Assembly: GCA_030141605.1 (NCBI GenBank)
Contig: JAQGDQ010000291.1
Location: 43,071-105,070, forward strand
From: Tubiluchus corallicola
Lineage: Eukaryota; Priapulida; Priapulimorpha; Priapulimorphida; Tubiluchidae
Reading direction: 5' to 3'
Length of the DNA: 62,000 nt
A program made the position numbers and the translations under genes. The notes beneath the pieces are model-generated. The model did not search any database and was not told where the DNA came from. It was given only the letters and a program-made list of their open reading frames with translations. The number at the start of each line of letters is the position of its first letter. The first letter of the stretch is position 1. Shown piece after piece: positions 25,901-35,480 of the stretch.

Positions 25901-28832
25901 ACTTTTTTCTTTTTTATATTACTATAGTACATATATTTATGGTTTATACATGTGTGAGTGAGTGCATGCGTGGGTATACTTCAGTTTATATACAATTAAT
26001 ATGTAATTACAGCACTGCATAATACTAATTTAATACTCGGTTTGGGGTGGCTGATTCGATAACTAATTTTTTTCGCCACCCCTTCCCATTTGTTTGGCTT
26101 TTTTATTTATACCTATTTTTCTTTCCATTCTTATAGGGGTTAAAAATAAATGATTCATTTGTAAAGCTGATTGAAACACGGAAATACGATTCCCGTTTCA
26201 CTAGTAGTGGCATCCGAATGAACTGCTGTGTGACATTTTGTGTTTTTTGATTAGCAGTTTTTGGCAATTCATCCTCCATTGGTGGTTTTAATCACTGTGG
26301 ACTCTGTGTTCAATTAATTTTGTTTTGTTTCTTCACTTATGAGATTTTTTTTGCTTATTAGTGAATACAATAACATTATGAAACCCAAAAAATAGTATTT
26401 AGTGATCGTTTGATCTTTTTCTTCTCCACTTGAAGATAGTCCATAAATGTAGACTGAAACCAAATCTTTTTTAACTGTGGCATTTTTTATTAAAGGAAAA
26501 CCGGAAGATTGTGTAAACATTAGTTCAGAATAAAGAATCCTCTAAAATATTGAAAACTACAATAGCTTTCTTTAAATCAAAGCTTAGATTAAATAATAAT
26601 TACCTCGGATACTCAAATTTCGTTAAACTTTCAATGGTACGCACCGCCCAGTGAATGTACTAAGATTGGCAACGGCGCCTTTTTGTCACACTGTGTCTAT
26701 TTTGACAAATAGAAGGCGGCACTGTGATAATCATGATCATGAACTGCAATGTTAGTTTCTGACGTCATATGATGTAGAGCTCATTTTTCGTGACATCATG
26801 CATTTAAACAGTACTGTAAAACTTACGCAAACGTGCTTGACGCACAAGGGAAGACGCCTGCCATTGCACAAACTCTGGTTAATTTCTGACGTAAGCAATA
26901 GCTGTGTTCGGTTGCCGATAATTAACTTTCTAAGCTAATTATTCAAATATAAGAAACAATTGTTAACATTTATAGGCAAGAAAATGTAGATTTTGGACAG
27001 TAAACTAAAATGAGATTCAGTCTAAACAATCGTCCGGTTTCCCTTTAACTGTACCTATTCTTGTCATTAAGAATTATCTCAGAGGCTTATTATTATTACT
27101 AATATTAACGTATTGCAAACAGTGCATACTTGACACTACACTGGCCAGCTCTGTCAGTTACCACAGGCTCTAATGACAGAGAAAGATGTACAGCCAAAAA
27201 ACGTGCTGCTGCTGTCTTTAACACACCTTTTAATGGTACAGATATGTCTTACAATACAGGTATTTTACTGTAAGAACTAGTGACTGTTAGAAATGACTGT
27301 AATAAGATTTTATGTGTTTGTCACACAATATGCAAAGTTCCCAACAAATAAATTTTTAATACTTACAGTTACAAGCGGACAAACTGAGATTTATCATAAA
27401 CTGAGACAATCTCAAAACAAAAACTAGGTCAACAATATTTTAGATATTGTTTCAAATCTTTTTATATATTAATATTCATCACTACACTCTTATCTTGAAA
27501 ACTAGATGCTCTCAAAGTGCGATAAATTTGACAAGCAGAAACTCTTTACCTTTCACTTACCTGAGGCATATAACCAACACCTTTCCCAGGTATAGAGTGG
27601 CCCTTAGAATTGGGAGGTTTTCCCAAAGTGCTGATTGTCCCTTCATCAATCGCAAGACGCCCTAATATACATCTTAGCAAGGTTGTCTTTCCACAGCCAC
27701 TAGGTCCTAATAAACCATATCTGAAAATAAGCAGGAATGTGTGATTCAGGTTAGTGCAAATGTAGCAACGTTTAACTCAACAATGGATTAGGTGGCACAG
27801 AAAAAATGCACCGAAGTTTAGACTACAATATTATTAGAAGCAATTACCCCCACAATGCTGAAATTTCACAATGTGGTATTATGAATACATTAGCATTTGG
27901 CTTGGAAAACGACATGTTAATAGCTTTAGTGGTTTCTAAATTATGACCGAAAAGCTTTTGCACATTAAAAAAGTAAGAACTAGAACAACATCTTCTAATC
28001 TCCAATTAGAGAAACAGCTATTTGTGCTGTATAATCTACTCGGTGTGTGGCATAATAATCGGTTTACATCATGGTGTTTACCACAGAACATAAATCACTG
28101 AAACAGATTTGTTGTGAAAAAACGGGAGCTAAATGTATGTGGAGATACAGAGTGCATGCCATACGGAGTTGTTTCATCTAGCGGGTTCTTAACCAGGTGT
28201 CCTGGTACCCCTGGGGGTACCAAACGCCATCCCAGAGGGTACCAAACGCATATCTGGTTAATCAAAAATTTTGCCCTGAGAGAGACTCAAAAAAAGGTAA
28301 GCAAAAAGGATAAAGTAGTTGAATCCTAACCCCAATCGCTAAAACGCTGTTAAAATATACTTTTACTAAATAGGTTTGACACTGTGAGCCGCCTGAACCG
28401 CTATTTCCGTAGAAAGACCTGGCAGACTTCTGGGCAAGTCAATTAGAAACGTTTCCAGCAAATTAGTTACTAAAATCTAAAGTATAGTTGACATCTAACT
28501 GTTCGTAATATTTATACTGTATACATACATTATGATAATGTTCACAAACTGTTTACTCTTTATTCCGTTGATATTAAAGAAAGTAACTTAGCAAGGATTA
28601 ATCATTACAAAACATTACTGGAAACTACGTAAGCAATGAAACAGTTATACACGCATTTGCATAGGTACGTAATTACGAAATTATATAAAAATTTGATCCA
28701 CCGGAAGACTAATACTCACATAGAACCCAGAGGAACAGCCATGCAAATTCCATTCAGAACGTCCACACAACTTTTTCCTGTGCCGTAGTGTTTACACACT
28801 TGCTGTACGTCAATTGCTTTTTCTTCAGACAT
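7964..28832 (-). CDS. Half ABC transporter, ABCH/ABCG20-23 type
   Basis: Eighteen exons: 28720..28832, 27561..27720, 25543..25697, 24794..24901, 22777..22870, 21687..21761, 21067..21177, 19760..19898, 17096..17276, 16361..16464, 13691..~13806 (5' edge uncertain), 13432..13502, 12074..12162, 10890..10993, 9857..9929, 9634..9720, 8180..8284, 7964..8073. About 665 residues are recovered. The start is [12 protein letters not shown] at 28832, just after a likely leader-intron acceptor. The NBD comes first: Walker [10 protein letters not shown] (43-51), Q-loop MPQ (to 91), signature LSGGQ (142-146), Walker B LLILDEP (162-168), D-loop VGVDP, H-loop His200. The ABC-2 membrane part follows, with a hydrophobic segment in exon 9, a large loop (exons 9-12) and a hydrophobic bundle in exons 13-18 holding [10 protein letters not shown] and [11 protein letters not shown]. 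Phases fail to join between exons 8/9 and 10/11, so at least one short exon is unrecognised at each place. Predicted role is ATP-driven export as a dimer; the substrate is unknown. Confidence 0.93.
8640..8790 (+). repeat. Possible LINE/SINE 3' end
   Basis: A GC-richer block (GGGTGGGAGACTCGATGACC, a hairpin at GACCTTTCGGTC) runs into a short direct repeat ATTCTGTATTCTGTATT, the look of a retroposon 3' end with a microsatellite tail. It lies in transporter intron 16. No family assigned. Confidence 0.25.
10291..10835 (+). mobile_element. Tigger/pogo-like MITE, copy A
   Basis: A TA target duplication flanks inverted ends CAGTGTTCCCTCGCTACTT and (reverse complement) CAGTGTTCCCTCACTTATCG. Total 545 bp, in transporter intron 14 (9930..10889). 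Related copies are at 15007 and 46189. No transposase frame. Confidence 0.85.
11445..12008 (-). mobile_element. 5S rRNA-derived SINE (SINE3-like)
   Basis: The minus-strand 5' end (about 12000 down to 11884) reads as a 5S rRNA: CACGTTGAAAACACCGG, GATCACCGAAGTTAAGCAAC, GGGTGACCGCCTAGGAATAC, CAGGTGCTGTAGGCTT. The internal pol III promoter elements are therefore present. The first dozen 5S bases are degenerate. A GC-rich body of about 430 bp follows. CTTATATAA occurs directly outside both ends (11436-11444 and 12009-12017), a likely target duplication. It lies in transporter intron 13. The 5S head is clear; calling the whole unit one SINE is inference from the flanking duplication and the base composition. 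Confidence 0.65.
11884..12000 (-). pseudogene. 5S rRNA-like head of the SINE
   Basis: This is the 5S-homologous part of the element above. It has substitutions against animal 5S (for example around 11939-11945 and 11966-11972) and a degraded 5' end, and it is fused to a SINE body. It is therefore not a functional 5S gene. Confidence 0.75.
12695..13418 (+). mobile_element. Array-bearing element, copy 1
   Basis: The first 130 bases match those of the element at 48526 (ATTGTGTTTTGTTTCTCTCGG, GAGAAAAC, GTTTATTA, GAATTC, CACAACACAAAAGTAT). Both then share a TATATA-containing block and a GGTAAGA motif, followed by a tandem array; here the array is the hexamer block at 13010. AAGTCT flanks it at 12689-12694 and 13419-13424. 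The right end sits 7 bases inside intron 12 from its splice donor (exon 12 ends at 13432). It carries no coding frame and I cannot place its class. Confidence 0.55.
13010..13375. repeat. (ATTACA)n microsatellite
   Basis: About 60 hexamer copies, nearly perfect, with ATTATA variants at both ends. It lies inside the mobile element at 12695 in transporter intron 12. Confidence 0.97.
13819..14988. repeat. 47-bp minisatellite at 5' edge of transporter exon 11
   Basis: About 24 copies of a 47-bp unit containing CAGTCAGGTAAGTCAGGAG (plus strand). The copy nearest the gene runs into exon 11. On the minus strand its DNA continues the reading frame upstream ([12 protein letters not shown]), so the unit appears to derive from the exon's 5' part. 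On the plus strand each unit shows a consensus 5' splice site CAG|GTAAGT, which is antisense to the gene. Units differ by single changes (GAGTGAGG / GAGGCGGG, TATTATC / TATCATC). Confidence 0.95.
15007..15469 (-). mobile_element. Tigger/pogo-like MITE, copy B
   Basis: TA-flanked, 463 bp, with the same terminal repeats as copy A but in opposite orientation. It starts 20 bp after the 47-bp array in transporter intron 10. Confidence 0.85.
15621..16177 (+). mobile_element. TTAA-flanked MITE, copy 1
   Basis: Same family as 26490..27048 but in the opposite orientation. The right end ACCCGGTTTTCCT lies before TTAA; the left end (GACCAGACGATTGTTTAGAC) is decayed and the left target reads TTAC. Lies in transporter intron 10. 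Confidence 0.75.
16526..16936 (+). mobile_element. 5'-truncated RTE-type LINE, 3' end
   Basis: It encodes the C-terminal end of an RTE-type [66 protein letters not shown] and a stop. A short 3' UTR and a GAAGAAGAA tail follow. An 18-bp direct repeat, GTTAATCTTCCGTTAAGC, flanks it at 16508-16525 and 16937-16954 as a target-site duplication. It lies in transporter intron 9 (16465..17095), antisense to the gene. Family recall: these motifs end RTE-BovB-like ORFs. Confidence 0.9.
17327..18499. repeat. 33-bp minisatellite with higher-order structure
   Basis: About 35 copies of a unit like TTGTTACTAAACTTATTACT plus TAAATGTTCATTC, in transporter intron 8, ending about 50 bp before the exon 9 acceptor. 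A block of about 262 bp starting at 17851 (with the variant TTTCGAAGCTT) recurs at 18113, a higher-order duplication. Because 33 is a multiple of three, the array yields meaningless open frames. Confidence 0.95.
18500..19759 (-). other. Rest of transporter intron 8
   Basis: AT-rich DNA without a recognised repeat. The family normally has a basic segment leading into the first membrane helix at this point, and the phases of exons 8 and 9 do not join. A short exon should therefore lie between 17277 and 19759; I could not find it. Confidence 0.4.
20362..21095. repeat. 44-bp minisatellite built from exon 7 splice donor
   Basis: About 17 copies of a 44-bp unit, continuous with the 3' end of transporter exon 7. 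On the minus strand each unit repeats the exon's last codons (CTCAACTAACACATGTTGAA) followed by the donor GTAAGT. The two copies farthest from the exon read ATAAGT. The unit is not a multiple of three, so use of the next donor would shift the frame. Confidence 0.95.
21430..21660. repeat. GAT/AAT-rich trinucleotide repeats with a short duplication
   Basis: Imperfect GAT and AAT triplet runs. A segment of about 100 bp (CCCTTTAAACCAAA...CAGCAGTCTGGATAATAATAACA) occurs at about 21394 and again at about 21510. It lies in transporter intron 6. Confidence 0.75.
21817..22357 (+). mobile_element. Tigger-like MITE, second family
   Basis: A TA target on both sides; left end CAGTGGAATCTCGACTTACG; right end reverse complemented CAGCAACACCTCGAGATATG. 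541 bp, in transporter intron 5. No transposase. Confidence 0.75.
22400..22831. repeat. 72-bp tandem repeat of exon 5 end plus donor, six copies
   Basis: Six copies at exactly 72-bp spacing. Each has 54 nt of coding sequence (minus strand: [18 protein letters not shown], which includes the H-loop) and 18 nt of intron starting with the donor. The last exon base of the copies is at 22777, 22705, 22633, 22561, 22489 and 22417. Five have GTGAGT; the copy ending at 22489 has TTGAGT and is broken. The 18-nt part has no stop, so the whole array stays open in frame until after the sixth copy. Changes between copies are few and partly synonymous. Confidence 0.97.
22871..24361 (-). other. Transporter intron 4, repeat-free part
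   Basis: AT-rich DNA. I see no repeat or RNA gene in it. Confidence 0.5.
24370..24689. mobile_element. hAT-type MITE with 8-bp target duplication
   Basis: Inverted ends CAATGGTTCCCAAACTTT and (reverse complement) CAGTGGTTCCCAAAGTAG. A perfect 8-bp duplication TAATAGAT lies at 24362-24369 and 24690-24697. Near the right end is a C/G-rich run at 24650-24662. It lies in transporter intron 4. Confidence 0.9.
26490..27048 (-). mobile_element. TTAA-flanked MITE, copy 2
   Basis: TTAA at both ends; inverted ends AGGAAAACCGGAAGATTGT and (reverse complement) AGGGAAACCGGACGATTGT. 559 bp, in transporter intron 2 (25698..27560). It is in inverted orientation relative to the copy at 15621. Confidence 0.85.
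28177..28265. mobile_element. hAT-like terminal fragment
   Basis: AGCGGGTTCTTAACCAGGTG followed by paired GGTACC motifs, the style of a hAT terminal region. The partner end is not recognised. It lies in transporter intron 1. Confidence 0.4.
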
Positions 28833-28909
28833 AGTTCTTGAAACATCTATAAAAAGATAACAGCTGTATTATTAAAATGAATTTTATAAAAAATATTGAT
28901 TGAAAACTA

Positions 28910-29413
28910 GCATGGCCATTCTTAGTTGGTGGAACAATTTGTCTGGTTAATTCCGATAATGAACGAGACTCTGGCCTACTAAATAGTTAGCCGATCCTGA
29001 AGACTTCGGCTGTAACTTCTTAGAGGGACAAGCGGCGCTTAGCCGCACGAGATTGAGCAATAACAGGTCTGTGATACCCTTAGATGTCCGGTGCTGCACG
29101 CTCGCTAAACTGAAAAAATCAGCATGCATTTGAACCTTGTCCGGAAGGACTAGGTAACCTGATAAACCTCCTTCGTGCTAGGGATAGGGAATTTCAATTG
29201 TTTCCCTTGAACGAGGAATTCCCAGTAAGCGCGAGTCATAAGCTCGTGTTGATTACGTCCCTGCCCTTTGTGCACACACCCGTCGCTACTACCGATTAAA
29301 TGATTTAGTGAGGTCTTCGGACCGGTACCGACGAGAGGGGCAACCTTCGCGCCGGTGTTGCTGGGAAGATGACCAAACTTGATCAGTTAGAGGAAGTAAA
29401 AGTCGTAACAAGG
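28910..29413 (+). pseudogene. 18S rRNA 3'-domain fragment
   Basis: About 500 bp collinear with the 3' domain of animal 18S rRNA, from GCATGGCCATTC through AATTCCCAGTAAGCGCGAGT to AAAAGTCGTAACAAGG, stopping before the conserved TTTCCGTAGGTGAACC end. Many normally invariant positions are changed (for example GGAACAATTT, TCGCTAAACTG), so it is a decayed copy. It starts about 80 bp upstream of the transporter start codon, in opposite orientation. A perfect 8-bp inverted repeat, CTGATTAG/CTAATCAG, follows it. Confidence 0.93.
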
Positions 29414-29439
29414 CTGATTAGTTCAGCTAATCAGAATTC

Positions 29440-31368
29440 GAGCTTGCAGGTCATTCCGGCTAGGCAACAAATCTTTATCATTGCTTTATTCTCTCTGGTG
29501 ATGACCACGATGTGAACTGGTTGATTCCTTATTCCAAGGATGTGCTCAGTGTGTTGAGAGCTTTATACGTCACCGAAAGTAGCTGTTTTTCAGTTGATGA
29601 TTAATTGACACTGTTCCTGCATTTAATTTTTTAAAAAGCAAAATAAACCTCTATACATTGTAGTCACTTGAAACTCTGAGGCATATAAATCACACAAAAA
29701 GCAACATCATTATCGATATGTGCATCAGGTATGGTAGCTTAATGTCACACTAAATGCAATGCAATTTATTATTATAATTCTTTATTTTTAAAAACTATGC
29801 ACAAAGTACATTCCCTCTATTTGTAGGGATATGTTTAAAATTTCTAAAAGCATTTACAATGTATTAAACCCATTCACATATATATAAGTTAGAATCCAAC
29901 GCATGAGACATATTGAATGACAACGATCATATACAATAGACATAGTTACAAATTACAATCCAACACTACATACATACATAATAAACGATAACGAACATAT
30001 TTTAATACTTAGTAACAAAAATTTACACACATTATACACAATGAAAAACAGCGAGTACAATTATAATAAACATAATTACCAATTCTAATGCAACTACACA
30101 TAATCATAAATAAAAACAAAACAGCATATAGAAAACACGACGAGAGTTGTAAAATTTCATCACCAACAGACTGTTTATATACGGGCAAAAGACGATAGGA
30201 ATTCATCCGAGATAAGATTTGCAAAAGCATTTATAGCATTATTATCCCGGCTAGAGAAAACATACTCCGAATCTAACGAGGCAGAGTACTACTAAAATCA
30301 TTTCTTTTGGCTTGGTTTACTAATGTACATTCAAATAATAAACAATGTACAGAGTGAGGGCTTAATAAGCAGTTACATGTGCTATTAGAAGCATGCCAAA
30401 TTTTGTACAAAAATTCTTTAAAATACAATGCAAGACAATGCAAGTAGCTTGCAGCATAAAATACACCAACTGTACTTGTAATTGGACGAATCTGTCGTAC
30501 GTGTTGCAAGGCATCATTACAGCTACTGTAAACCCTAAAGCAGAAGCCTTGTGAGCACGGAATTCAATATGCTTGTTCCCTGGATAATTAGCAAAGTTAA
30601 GTAAATTCCGCTTATATAAGGAAAATTAACCAAGCCAGCAATGCTAATGCCATTGACCCAGGCCTGTTAATATCTGGCGCATATAAATAGATAAAATATT
30701 TACGTTTTACACTTCATTATGGCTGCATTTCAGCAAAATCAAAGGTTTAGCTGAGCCGTTTACATCTTATCATATTCACTACTATCAATAAACTAAAGTA
30801 ATGAACAGTTAAACAATAAACAGACTTTTCCATTTTATGTAATATAAGTATGAAATTTAATATCTTTCCACTGTTTATCATAAATACATACCACAGTAGT
30901 AACCAACATGGTTAGAATCAGACATCGCCACAATAAAATGTTAAAATCGTAACTAATTGCAATTACGACTCAAAATTTAAATTCCTTAATAAAACACATC
31001 CATTTATCGTTTAGTCACAGTGCAAGTAAACTGATCAAGGAAAATGTAGCATATAGCTGTACTGTTCACAATACTGGCTATAAATGTATATGAAAAGTAT
31101 GTCACGCGTCACCCCGATGATCAGAAGTTATATTTATTTAAAGATAAACTAAGATAGTGAAAACTGCTCCTTTGCTACACCTAAAGTGAGGTCTAATGCA
31201 TCATAAGTGCTTCAGCTGATTTAGTTTTAAAGCCTAATAATGCTCCCACAGTACTGGAAGTTACTAGAACGTAAAACAGGATAAAATATGTTAATATTCA
31301 CACTCCCTTTTGTTTCCATGTAAAACAAGCAGACAGCAAAAGCTGAAAAACTTCTCCAAATCACGATG
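29440..31368. other. Upstream region of the transporter
   Basis: AT-rich DNA. The transporter promoter and a non-coding first exon should lie here or further upstream, because an acceptor-like TTTTTATAG precedes the start codon. I see no clear core promoter. Confidence 0.35.
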
Positions 31369-32136
31369 TAAAACCAGTTACAACATAAGATAAACAACAT
31401 TGAAGAATTACATGTAAAACCAGTTACAACATAAGATAAACAACATTGAAGAATTATATGTAAAACCAGTTACAACATAAGATAAACAACATTGAAGAAT
31501 TATATGTAAAACCAGTTACAACATAAGATAAACAACATTGAAGAAATATATGTAAAACCAGTTACAACATAAGATATACAACATTGAAGAATTATATGTA
31601 AAACCAGTTACAACATAAGATATACAACATTGCAGAATTATATGTAAAACCAGTTACAACATAAGATAAACAACATTGAAGAATTATATGTAAAACCAGT
31701 TACAACATAAGATAAACAACATTGAAGAAATATATGTAAAACCAGTTACAACATAAGATAAACAACATTGAAGAAATATATGTAAAACCAGTTACAACAT
31801 AAGATATACAACATTGCAGAATTATATGTAAAACCAGTTACAACATAAGATAAACAACATTGAAGAATTATATGTAAAACCAGTTACAACATAAGATAAA
31901 CAACATTGAAGAATTACATGTAAAACCAGTTACAACATAAGATAAACAACATTGAAGAATTATATGTAAAACCAGTTACAACATAAGATAAACAACATTG
32001 AAGAAATATATGTAAAACCAGTTACAACATAAGATATACAACATTGCAGAATTATATGTAAAACCAGTTACAACATAAGATATACAACATTGCAGAATTA
32101 TATGTAAAACCAGTTACAACATAAGATAAACAACAT
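31369..32136. repeat. 46-bp minisatellite
   Basis: About 16-17 copies of a unit containing AAAACCAGTTACAACATAAG and ACAACATTGAAGAATTAT. Variant types (TACAACATTGCAG, GAAATATATG) recur in the same order, indicating higher-order duplication. It lies upstream of the transporter. Confidence 0.95.
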
Positions 32137-32184
32137 CATTTATCTAAACAACTTCAACACCATACACAATGTCATACATACATT

Positions 32185-32799
32185 CAGTGGTGGCTCGTAG
32201 TTAAAATTAGTAAGAGTGCTGCTTCAGAAAATTTTTAGCTATACTGTGTAAAACATAACAAACATATGTAATTTTAATGTTGTAGTTATATTTGAAGATC
32301 AGGTGTTGAACAGCCTCTTTTCTTAACTGTAACTTTCTAGTGGAGAGACAACTGTGAAAAACTAAGCTGTTGTAGTTAACTTACAGTCACAGAACTTATT
32401 TCTTGTAGTTGCAAGGCATCCATTTTTAAATAATTCATGTTTTAAGCATACATGCTAAGTTTACACGTTATCACATCAAGGAATCCAAGAATATGACGGT
32501 ACACGGTAAGCACATGGAAATTGTTACTGTGTTAGAGACAGTGCTTTTCTACCTAGCAGCAGATGCTAGTGTACAGCGTCTTATCTCAGACGTGTGTGCA
32601 TGGCTGTATGCGCACAATAGCCAAACACCGTGTTGCTTGGGTTGTGAAGCAAACAGCACTACGCTCACGTGCTCCGGTTCCACACAAGTATAAAGACAGA
32701 GCGAAAGAAAAAAGACACATTATATTGAATATTATCGATAATAATGAGTGAAAACAGGGGGTGATGGAGTACCACAGTACCTATACATGAGCCGCCACT
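32185..32799. mobile_element. hAT-type MITE, 615 bp
   Basis: Left end CAGTGGTGGCTCGTAG; right end reverse complemented AGTGGCGGCTCATG. The 8-bp flanks CATACATT and TATACATT match at seven positions, consistent with a hAT target duplication. Internal open frames are short and unrecognised. Confidence 0.7.
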
Positions 32800-34369
32800 T
32801 ATACATTAACAAAAACATGATTTGTGGCAATTTTGCTTGCAATTTTATTTCTTTGGAAAACACTGTACATTTATTTGCATAAATAAATCTTATTTGGCAG
32901 CTCACAAATTGAATAGTTTGAAGTTACTATGCAAAGTAGGCCCAATCATACACATTCACAATATTGTAACCATAATTCGTGTGCAAACCGGTTCTGATGG
33001 CTATTTTTGCTCATGAAGCAAAAATCGATGTAAAGGCACAAATAGCAAAAGTAGATGAAACAGAAGACCTGTGGAAAGTTATAAAATTATGATGATGTAA
33101 ATCAGTGGTTATCACGTAGTCACACTGTTCCATATAGTATGCAGACTGGGTGTGAGAAGTTCTGTGAGAACATTGATTAATAAGTTGCTGGTATAATATA
33201 CTAAGTAGTTGCAAGGTCAATAATGGGTTAGGCTGGACACAAATAAATTGTCTCTGTTTTACCTCATGAGCTCAAAAGATCTCAGTAGGGAGGGAGGAAA
33301 TGTTTGTTTTCACAAAAATCTTGTTAAAGCTTTATGAATGTTTAAACCTGAATTGTGGAATATTTAAAATCAGTTGAAATAAAAGTTTGCTTATTAACCT
33401 GCTGTTTAGCAGTAATGTTTTAAATTTGTTCAGGCCTCCTTTTTTAGTTTTTTTTTGTTTTGCATTACTAAATTATCGTATAATTATCGATTATTGTATA
33501 GTTTCTTTTCTTTGTATCGTGAAACGTACGTTATGATAATTATGGTATAAGAGGCAACACTGTACGATAAAAACAATGTTACCCAGGCGATTAAACAGAA
33601 ACATTTTTATTGTTGGCCTTAGCACACACTTGAACATTCTTATAAAAACGTTTTCTTTCTGTGTACACGTTTTTCAAATGTTTCAAAGTTTTTTATTTTT
33701 CGTATTCAAACAACATCAATTCCACATCAATCTTTCATTTAAAAGTTCTATTAAGGTTTGCTAACTGACTTACACACTTCTGACGAGGCAGAGCTCTCGG
33801 CTCAAATTCTGTCATCGCTCCATAAATTCAAATGGAGTTCAAATCCATAAATCACACCTAATTCAAACAATTAAGGCTTTCAGACCTCAGAAGCTACAAA
33901 AGAAAATACATGTGCATTAAAACGCATCGTAAATTAACATTTTCAAATGCACTCCGTCAGTATTGTCAGACACTTGTTTACATTCACAAAGCTGACTGGA
34001 GCAGTAGGGATTAGGCAGTTCTCTGCTAAACTTTTAATATGCAGCATTTTATTTGTAATTTAGTGCTACATTATAAAAACTAACAGCATAATAAACTCAT
34101 TATAAGATAACCAAATAATGCTTATTAAGAATTTGCCTAGGAACACTTTGTATGTAAAGGCACTCACTTAGTATTAGTAAAAAACTATCCGCTACACCTT
34201 CACTAATCACATTTTGTTTTTAAGTTAAATCTTGTTACTTTGCATTTTGCAGTCGTGGTGCTAAACAAAAGTACTAAAATCACAAAAAACAGGATTAAGA
34301 TTCAAGCCCAGCAACATATAACTGCTGCTATAAACAATGAATCAAAATCCATTTTTCTATCGCCCATAA

Positions 34370-34490
34370 TAAGGCCATATAGACAACTTAGAGGTCATGA
34401 GTACAAGCTCTTTGTTCCATCCGTCAGGACAAATATTCGTAAACATTTCTCTGCTAATAAAGTTGTTCCTCAACAGAACGAGTAAGTCCC
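34370..34490 (+). mobile_element. LINE ORF2 C-terminal remnant
   Basis: The frame reads RPYRQLRGHEYKLFVPSV then RTNIRKHFSANKVVPQQNE. This matches the conserved C-terminal end of CR1/Jockey-like LINE ORF2 (RGH..KLF....R..FF..RVV..WN). A diverged homologue is at 36880. Confidence 0.6.
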
Positions 34491-34899
34491 ACGTAATAAT
34501 ACTAATAAATCGGTTTTTCAGAAAGTGCGCTTTACATCAATTGCAGCCACTGGAATTTGCACTAGGCAGAACGCAGCCAAGACAGCAAACACTAGACACA
34601 ACTATGCCAGAACAGAAAACTGAAGTGAAGTGAGTAGTTTGTTATCAGTATTAAATAAACATTTTTTTAAATAATTCGTGTACAGTTACCATCAAAGAAT
34701 ATGTAAAAAAATTGTGAGTAATTAGTAATCGGTTACTACTGTAAACACCCAGAATCTTTTTTCAACCACCTGTACTGCCGGTTCTCGTCAAGTAATTCAA
34801 TTTCCATTTATTATTAGTTGCATCTGCTCCCGGCTTGAAAGTATGGCAACTGGGAAGTTTGACAGTGGACTTGTTTCACAAAATTATACTTCAAATTAT

Positions 34900-34928
34900 A
34901 TATATATGGACGGAACTTCTATATATAT

Positions 34929-34964
<36 letters not shown>

Positions 34965-34965
34965 T
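34900..34965. repeat. (TA)n-(GA)n run
   Basis: Dinucleotide repeats flanked by inverted GGAACTTC and GAAGTTC, able to fold back. Confidence 0.85.
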
Positions 34966-35309
34966 GGAAGTTCTAAATACGTCTTCATATTCATCCCGTG
35001 ACTTATATACTAATTAACAAAGCTACAGCATAACTGCATGTCATCTCATTCCTCTTTATTTGATTTTAGTACTTGATCAATGTATTTTTACAGAGTGTAA
35101 CATACATGTCCTTTTACTAAGGAGTAAAAATTTATGTTACAGAACAATTTATTACACCAAAGTATTGCTGAATAAAAAGAAAATTTATCGTGTTGTCAAT
35201 ACAAATTATATATTATAGTGTGCCCTGTACACATATACAGCCAGCAGTCTGGAGGTATATAATCACAGAGATGTGAAGAAATCATGCAAGGTCAAATTCA
35301 TTATTCTTC

Positions 35310-35480
35310 ACGAAGATCCTTCAAGATTCGACACATGCTCCAGATGTAAACTTGTCTTTTCGTTTTTTGGATAGCACTCAAAGGTATTTTCGGAAATTAT
35401 CTTAGCCTCAGCCAGGCTGTGGTCTGATGAACTGTCACATTGTCCACGTTCTCCAGGCATGCTCTGATCATATTCCAACT
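35310..35480 (-). CDS. Candidate unassigned exon
   Basis: The minus strand holds an open frame of about 58 codons with balanced composition (MPGERGQCDSSSDHS, IISENTFECYPKNEK, EHVSNLEGSS, stop), preceded by an AAG that could be an acceptor. It could be a last exon of a gene between the transporter and HACD3, or chance. No family recognised. Confidence 0.2.

Noticed and set aside
28910-29413. Functional rDNA unit
   Set aside because: Truncated on both sides, many changes at invariant positions, no ITS or 28S next to it.
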